64,000 bases of DNA from Terrabacter tumescens (lineage in GTDB: Bacteria; Actinomycetota; Actinomycetes; Actinomycetales; Dermatophilaceae), in the NCBI RefSeq assembly GCF_014646815.1, contig NZ_BMNZ01000006.1, positions 296,989-360,988 of the forward strand, given 5' to 3'. This document shows, piece after piece, positions 59,421 to 64,000 of this stretch. Within the stretch, counting starts at the first letter, position 1; every line of letters begins with the position of its first letter. The position numbers and the translations under genes are program-made. The notes beneath the pieces are model-generated. The model was not told the origin of the DNA, did not search any database, and saw nothing but the letters and a program-made list of their open reading frames with translations.

Positions 59421-60347
59421 TCAGCGGGTGCGCGTCGGGAGGTGCGTCCGCGGGGCCATCCTCGGCCCGCGACGCGGCCGGTGCTGACCGGCGAGACCGA
59501 GCAGGTGCTGCACGCGGTAGCGGTGGCCACGGTAGGGCTCGAGCAGCTCGGCGAGCCCCTCGTCGTCGACCGGGGTCCCCGTCAGGGCCCACCCGATGTC
59601 CTTGGCCACATGGTAGTCGCCGAACGACACGGAGTCCGGGTCACCGAGGGCCCGCTGCGCCACCTCCGCCGCGGTCCACACCCCGATGCCCGGCAGGGCC
59701 CGCAGGCGACGGTGCGCCTCGGCGACCGACACCCGCGCACCCTCCTCGAGCCGGCCGGCATACCCCATCGCCCGCACCACGGTGCGCGACCGGGCACCGT
59801 CGACGGAGGCCTGCAGCCACGCCCACGACGGGACGGCCGCCCAGGCCGCGGCGGTCGGCGGGGCCATGAGACCCGGGAACGGCCCGGGGGCCGCCACGCC
59901 GTAGCGGCGCACGAGCACCCGGTAGCCGGCGAACGCCTCCTGACCGGTCACCTTCTGCTCGATGACGGCCGGGACGAGTGCGTCGACCACGAGGCCCGAG
60001 CGCGGCACGCGCCAGTGTGAGAAGCGGCGCCACGCCTCGGCGACGACGTCGTGGTGCGGCTCGAAGCCCGAGGGGTCGTCCTCGTCGCCGAGCAGCGCGG
60101 GCACGGCCTCGAGCAGCCACGACGCCCCCGGACCCCACGCCTGGGCGAGGACCTCGGACTCCCCCGGCCGGCACACGAGATGCAGCGTGCCGACGCCCTC
60201 GGGCGTCTGGGCGGCCCGGGTCACGGTGCCGTCCTGGGCGAAGCGCGACGTCGGGTCGCCGGCACCGCGACGGAAGACACCGAGCTGGGCACGGAGCGCG
60301 ATCTCGCGGTCGCTGCGCCAGCGTCGGGTCGAGGGTTCGGGCACCAC
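59421..60347 (-). CDS. AlkA-like HhH-GPD DNA glycosylase
   Basis: About 308 residues from GTG 60347 (or GTG 60344), preceded by GGCGAGGA; the longer frame is antisense to the DUF3105 gene. The HhH-GPD core is LRALPGIGVWTAAEVAQRALGDPDSVSFGDYH (hairpin LPGIGVWTA, then the catalytic Asp in the DYH context). Upstream, DALVPAVIEQKVTGQEAF is typical of 3-methyladenine glycosylase II relatives. It removes damaged bases in base-excision repair. It is divergent from the DUF3105 gene 149 bp away. Confidence 0.85.
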   Translation of the reverse strand: MVPEPSTRRWRSDREIALRAQLGVFRRGAGDPTSRFAQDGTVTRAAQTPEGVGTLHLVCRPGESEVLAQAWGPGASWLLEAVPALLGDEDDPSGFEPHHDVVAEAWRRFSHWRVPRSGLVVDALVPAVIEQKVTGQEAFAGYRVLVRRYGVAAPGPFPGLMAPPTAAAWAAVPSWAWLQASVDGARSRTVVRAMGYAGRLEEGARVSVAEAHRRLRALPGIGVWTAAEVAQRALGDPDSVSFGDYHVAKDIGWALTGTPVDDEGLAELLEPYRGHRYRVQHLLGLAGQHRPRRGPRMAPRTHLPTRTR

Positions 60348-60495
60348 AACATCCTCGCCTACACTCGGCTCCGTGTTGACCGGGACCTCGTCGTCCCGGT
60401 CGACGAGCGACTCACACCCGCACGACCGACACCGGCACCACCCGAGGTGAGTGCCCGCCCGGCCACATCGGCCGACCGACCGGAAACGAGGAACG

Positions 60496-61239
60496 ATGGC
60501 CCGCGAGACGAGCCGAGACCGCCGCGAGCGCGTCGCCGAGATGCAGGCGGTCCAGAAGAGAGCCGAGCGCCGTCGCCTCTTCGTCGTCATCGGTGCCTGC
60601 GTCGCGGTCATCGCCATCATCGGCGCCGCCGTCGCGTGGGCGATCATCGGTGAGCAGAACAAGAAGGACCAGGCGCTCGCCAACATCAGCGGCGACGTCG
60701 CCGCAGCCTCGTGCGACCCGGTGACCAACGACCCCGCGAGCGGCTCGAGCGACCACGTCGGTCCCGGCACCGACAAGGCGAGCGTCACGAAGATCGAGTA
60801 CTCCACCGTCCCGCCGTCGAGCGGCAAGCACTTCGCCGTGCCCGCCGTCGACTCCCGCCGCGTCTACACCGTCGCCGACGCGCCCCAGATCGAGACGCTG
60901 GTGCACAACCTCGAGCACGGCTACACGATCCTCTGGTACGACCGCTCCGTCGAGAAGGAGCAGGCCGGCGCGTTCCAGGCGCTCGCCACCAAGGTCAACG
61001 CCATGAAGGAGTCGGCCAACAAGTTCCTCATCAGCCCCTGGGACCCCGCCTACGGCGCGTTCCCGGCCGGCAAGAAGTACGCCCTGTCGCACTGGTCGGC
61101 CGACGTCGACCAGGCGACCGGCAAGGTGTCGGGCCAGATGGGCCACCGCCAGCTGTGCGGCGGCCTCAACACCACCGTCGTCGAGGACTTCGTCAAGAAG
61201 CACCCGTGGAGCTCGGCCCCGGAGCCCGGCGCCGCCTGA
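60496..61239 (+). CDS. DUF3105 membrane-anchored protein
   Basis: 247 residues from ATG 60496 (MARETSRDRRERVAEMQAVQ), with ACGAGGA upstream. A basic helical cytosolic segment is followed by one transmembrane helix (LFVVIGACVAVIAIIGAAVAW, about 28-48). The extracellular DUF3105 domain has YSTVPPSSGKHFAVPA, LVHNLEHGYTILWYD and ISPWDPAYGAF. Two Cys (AASCDPV and RQLCGG) may form a disulfide. The His in HNLEHG and HRQLCGG are conserved in the family and may bind metal. Function is unknown. A strong hairpin follows. Confidence 0.88.
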   Translation: MARETSRDRRERVAEMQAVQKRAERRRLFVVIGACVAVIAIIGAAVAWAIIGEQNKKDQALANISGDVAAASCDPVTNDPASGSSDHVGPGTDKASVTKIEYSTVPPSSGKHFAVPAVDSRRVYTVADAPQIETLVHNLEHGYTILWYDRSVEKEQAGAFQALATKVNAMKESANKFLISPWDPAYGAFPAGKKYALSHWSADVDQATGKVSGQMGHRQLCGGLNTTVVEDFVKKHPWSSAPEPGAA

Positions 61240-61268
61240 GCATCGCGCACGCACGACACGCAGACCCT

Positions 61269-61301
61269 GAACGGCCCCCGGTGACCCACCGGGGGCCGTT
61301 C
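61269..61301 (+). terminator. hairpin terminator after the DUF3105 gene
   Basis: Perfect 15-bp stem GAACGGCCCCCGGTG (61269-61283) with CACCGGGGGCCGTTC (61287-61301), loop ACC, followed by GGGCTCTTCGGGTT. Confidence 0.75.
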
Positions 61302-61326
61302 GGGCTCTTCGGGTTAGCCTGCCGAC

Positions 61327-61761
61327 ATGGCCATCACCGGTGAGTACGTCCCGAGTCCCAGCGCGTGGGTGCGCAAGCAGGTCGACACGATCGAGAGCAC
61401 GGGCACGACCGACTCCGTAGACATCATGGGCCTGCCCGTGGTCCTGCTGACCATGCAGGGGGCCCGCACGGGCGCCGTGCGCAAGGTGCCGCTCATGCGC
61501 GTCGAGCACGACGGCTCCTTCGCGGCGGTCGCGAGCCAGGGCGGGGCCCCGACGCACCCGAAGTGGTACCACAACCTCCTCGCCCACCCCGACATCGAGC
61601 TGCAGGCCGGCACCGAGACCTTCCCGGTCCACGCCCGTGAGCTCGAGGGTGACGAGCGGGCGCAATGGTGGGAGCGCTGCGTGGCGGCCTTCCCCAGCTA
61701 CGCGGAGTACCAGACCAAGACCGACCGGCTCATCCCCGTCTTCGTCCTCGAGCGCCGCTGA
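61327..61761 (+). CDS. deazaflavin (F420)-dependent nitroreductase-family protein
   Basis: 144 residues of the Ddn/DUF385 type. Landmarks are VRKQVDTIESTGTTDSV, PVVLLTMQGARTGAVRKVPLMR, AAVASQGGAPTHPKWYHNLLAHP and the C-terminal KTDRLIPVFVLERR. Family members bind F420H2 and reduce quinones or nitro compounds; Ddn activates nitroimidazole prodrugs. It should be cytosolic or membrane-peripheral. The gene stands alone between two intergenic regions. Confidence 0.9.
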   Translation: MAITGEYVPSPSAWVRKQVDTIESTGTTDSVDIMGLPVVLLTMQGARTGAVRKVPLMRVEHDGSFAAVASQGGAPTHPKWYHNLLAHPDIELQAGTETFPVHARELEGDERAQWWERCVAAFPSYAEYQTKTDRLIPVFVLERR

Positions 61762-61810
61762 CCGAGCGCCGCTGGCCCGACCACCCCGGTCGGCCCCGGC
61801 TGCGCGGGCG

Positions 61811-62770
61811 TCAGGCCGCGAGGTCGCGCTCCTCGGCATGCCGCTCGCTGATGAGGTGGTGCGAGCGGGCGTAGAGCCAGCCGCCGAGCGCCGCCAGCAC
61901 ATCGACGATGGTCACGATGAAGCGCGACATGATCGCGACCGCGGCGGCCGCCGGGGTCTGGATCGCGGTCGAGAGGATGAGCGTCAGCAGCCCCTCGCGG
62001 GCGCCGAGGCCGGCCGGCAGGACGATCGTGAGCATGCCGAGCGAGACCGACAGGGCGTAGCCCGTCATCGCCGCGGTGGTGAGGTCGGGGTGCGGGGCGC
62101 CCGTGCCGGCGACCGCGCGCGCCAGCAGCAGCGTGTGGATGCCGAACGAGATCCACACGAGGACGAAGGTCGCGACGGCCCGAAGCACGGCACCGGCGGA
62201 CAGGCCGTGCTCGAGCGGCTCGCGCTTCAGCGTGCGCAGCATCCGGTCGATGATCGCGTTGAGCAGCCGCGGGACGCACAGCACCACGAGGATCGGGATG
62301 CCCAGCAGCAGCCACCAGTCGAAGCCCGAGGACCCACGGGTGACGAGGAAGGACGCCGCCGGCAGGCCGACGAGCAGCCCGGTCAGCAGGGACAGCCCGA
62401 GCGCGAGCAGCCCCGTGACCGCCGTCCGCCGGCGCGGCACCTTGAGGTGGCTCGCGATGTCGGCCTGGACGAGCACCGACCACAGCGAGCCCGGGAGGTA
62501 CTTGCCGAGCTGGCCGACGAAGTAGACGCCGGAGGCCGGGGCGAGGTGCAGGTCGGAGCCGAGGTCGCGCAGCAACGTCTTCCAGCCGATCATCGTCAGC
62601 CAGGTGCCGACTGCGGCAGCGAGCGTGGACCAGAGGAACGTCGACCACGAGATCTCGTCGAGGTGCACCGAGACGTCGGCCCAGTTGCGCGCGACGGCGT
62701 AGACGACGGCAGCGAGGGTGACGAGCGCGATGGCCACGCGGAGGACGGTGAGGATCTTCTTGCGGGTCAT
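61811..62770 (-). CDS. LPG-synthase/flippase-like integral membrane protein (UPF0104 family)
   Basis: 319 residues with about eight transmembrane helices. Family landmarks are GVYFVGQLGKYLPGSLWSVL (the conserved Y-F-x-G-x-L-G-K-Y-x-P-G segment), LAVSLGM-like ALSVSLGMLTIVLPAGLGAREG and the last helix before RHAEERDLAA. The C-terminal soluble synthase domain of MprF is absent, so this resembles the membrane half only. Such proteins are found with glycosyltransferases and may handle lipid-linked glycans. The downstream glycosyltransferase gene, 33 bp away on the same strand, supports that. Confidence 0.85.
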   Translation of the reverse strand: MTRKKILTVLRVAIALVTLAAVVYAVARNWADVSVHLDEISWSTFLWSTLAAAVGTWLTMIGWKTLLRDLGSDLHLAPASGVYFVGQLGKYLPGSLWSVLVQADIASHLKVPRRRTAVTGLLALGLSLLTGLLVGLPAASFLVTRGSSGFDWWLLLGIPILVVLCVPRLLNAIIDRMLRTLKREPLEHGLSAGAVLRAVATFVLVWISFGIHTLLLARAVAGTGAPHPDLTTAAMTGYALSVSLGMLTIVLPAGLGAREGLLTLILSTAIQTPAAAAVAIMSRFIVTIVDVLAALGGWLYARSHHLISERHAEERDLAA

Positions 62771-62803
62771 GTCCGCCCCATCATCGCAGCCCCACGGGGG
62801 TGC

Positions 62804-64000
62804 TCAGCGCCGTCTCAGGCTGAGACGCACGAGGCCGTATGCCGCGTCGTCGGCGCGCGCCCGTGACGCCGCCTCCCGCATCCGTGCGTTGACGTCGCCG
62901 TCGAGGTCGCCGATGAGCACGAAGCCGAGGTCGTGGGCACGGGCGAGGATGCCGCGCACGTCGGCCGGGCCGACCGCGCCCTCGGCCGCACGCGGGCCGA
63001 TCGGGATCGTCAGGACGAGCAGCCCGCCCGAGCGCAGCGCCCACGACGCCTGCTCGAGGACGTGGTCGACGTCGTCGGCATCGCAGCCGCTGGGGTGGAT
63101 GCGCACGATGACGTCGAGCGAGCCGGTGTCGACGTCGAGCGCCGCCACGCTCGGGTGCGACCCGGTGAAGTCGATCTCGACCGGCGCGAAGCCGACGGCC
63201 CGGGCCCACCGGGACAGCAGGGACCGCGTCCCGCCCTCGTCGACGATGACGGCGCTGCGCCGGCCGTCGTCGCGGACCCGCAGGATCGCCGCCAGCGCCC
63301 CGAGCGCCGCCCACGCCGAGACGCTGTCGAGCGAGCGCGGCAGCCCGAGGATGCGCGAGAGCCGGCGGGCGTCGTCCGCCTCGTCGGGCTCGCCGAGCAC
63401 GTCGGTGGCGAGCACCCAGTCGGGCAGGTCGTCCGGGCGCAGGGTCACGAGGGGGCGCCGTGAGGCGACGGCCCGGGTCACGCTGCGCCGCACCCGTCCG
63501 GCCGCGTGCCGTGCCGCGCCCGCGACGACCCGCGCCTGTCGGGACACCGGGCCTCGGACGGGGTCGTCACCGTCGCCGTCATCAGGATCGTCGTCGTCCA
63601 AGCCGTCCTCGGGACCGTCACCGGAGTGCGGGTCGGGCGTGACGGCATACGAACCCGTGTCACCGAGCAGCACGGTCTCGTCGACGGAGAGCGCCTCGAG
63701 GGTGCCCAGGTAGTGAGCCCACGGGCCGGAGAGGTCGGGCGTCTGCACGCCCTCGGCGAGGCGCCGGCGCACGTCCGGGTCGCCCAAGCGGCGCAACGCG
63801 CCCGCCAGCGCACGCTCGTCCTCGGGCGGCACGAGGAGGCCGTTGACGCCGTCGACGACCTGCTGGGAGAAGGGGGCGATGTCCGAGGCGAGCACCGGCA
63901 GTCCGTGCGCGTGGCCGAGGATGACGTTCTGCGACGCAGTGGCGGAGCGGTACGGCAGGGCGAGCACGTCGTGGTCGGCGAGGAGCGCGGCGAGGGCATC
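62804..64000 (-). CDS. glycosyltransferase (GT4-type C-terminal half) with methyltransferase-like tail, 5' end outside window
   Basis: The frame enters from the right edge (DALAALLADHDVLALPYRS). The first about 100 residues are a GT-B C-terminal domain: LPYRSATASQNVILGHAHGLP, VLASDIAPFSQQVVDGVNGL and LRRLGDPDVRRRLAEG. An acidic linker follows (DGLDDDDPDDGDGDD). The final about 200 residues resemble a degenerate SAM-methyltransferase fold (RSAVIVDEGGT, VDTGSLDVIVRIHPSG, LEQASWALRSGGLLVLTIPI). The last motif is the usual post-motif III of small-molecule methyltransferases. It probably builds a cell-surface glycan with the neighbouring flippase-like protein. Start and full length cannot be seen. 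Confidence 0.8.
   Translation of the reverse strand, partial: DALAALLADHDVLALPYRSATASQNVILGHAHGLPVLASDIAPFSQQVVDGVNGLLVPPEDERALAGALRRLGDPDVRRRLAEGVQTPDLSGPWAHYLGTLEALSVDETVLLGDTGSYAVTPDPHSGDGPEDGLDDDDPDDGDGDDPVRGPVSRQARVVAGAARHAAGRVRRSVTRAVASRRPLVTLRPDDLPDWVLATDVLGEPDEADDARRLSRILGLPRSLDSVSAWAALGALAAILRVRDDGRRSAVIVDEGGTRSLLSRWARAVGFAPVEIDFTGSHPSVAALDVDTGSLDVIVRIHPSGCDADDVDHVLEQASWALRSGGLLVLTIPIGPRAAEGAVGPADVRGILARAHDLGFVLIGDLDGDVNARMREAASRARADDAAYGLVRLSLRRR

Overview
This is a 64 kb chromosomal window from a high-GC Gram-positive bacterium (roughly 70% G+C by eye, many GTG starts, GTGA/ATGA stop-start overlaps). The gene content (tmRNA tag ANSKRTDFALAA, ftsE-ftsX-M23 peptidase-smpB order, DUF3039, DUF3105, DUF2207, Flp/Tad locus, F420-type nitroreductase-like protein) points to Actinomycetota, probably Micrococcales and perhaps an Intrasporangiaceae-like organism. 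The family assignment is inference.

Layout. 1-8.7 kb: tyrosine/homogentisate catabolism, with an IclR regulator, homogentisate dioxygenase, a conserved unknown protein, fumarylacetoacetase, a DHA2 efflux pump, an RDD membrane protein, 4-hydroxyphenylpyruvate dioxygenase and an Lrp/AsnC regulator. 8.7-15.7 kb: GH13 hydrolase, Tat-exported 5'-nucleotidase, SF2 helicase, M43-type secreted protease, DUF3039 protein. 15.7-26.5 kb: glutamate racemase-like protein, YqgE, a DEAD-box helicase with a very long Arg/Asp/Gly/Phe-rich repeat tail, VanZ-like protein, SIMPL protein, thioredoxin, tmRNA, pyruvate carboxylase and a membrane-anchored hypothetical. 26.5-36.8 kb: an HxlR-peroxiredoxin fusion divergent from an MFS pump, DUF2207, smpB, M23 peptidase, ftsX, ftsE, a secreted protein and prfB. 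37-40.7 kb: exported hydrolase and three small secreted proteins.

40.9-51.3 kb: a Flp/Tad pilus operon (cpaF/tadA-tadB-tadC-pilin-TadE-TadE-TadG) whose ATPase gene is split by a 5.48 kb integrated element (45,218-50,708). The element carries a large serine recombinase, an HUH rolling-circle Rep, a small coupled ORF, a zinc-ribbon protein, an FkbM methyltransferase and an Orc/Cdc6-like AAA+ ATPase. The crossover core CTTGCCC lies in the Walker A codons of cpaF, and attP-type inverted repeats can be read at the two ends. The element could therefore act as a reversible off-switch for the pilus. 51.6-64 kb: an orphan FHA-FtsK/EssC-like ATPase, a double-hotdog thioesterase, PhoX phosphatase, an AlkA-like glycosylase, DUF3105, an F420-type oxidoreductase, an LPG-synthase-like flippase and a partial glycosyltransferase with a methyltransferase-like tail.

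Genome-scale signal: the octamer CGGCATAC/GTATGCCG recurs about 31 times, far above composition expectation, in genes and in intergenic hairpins. All coordinates and motif positions were read by eye. No database search or folding program was run.
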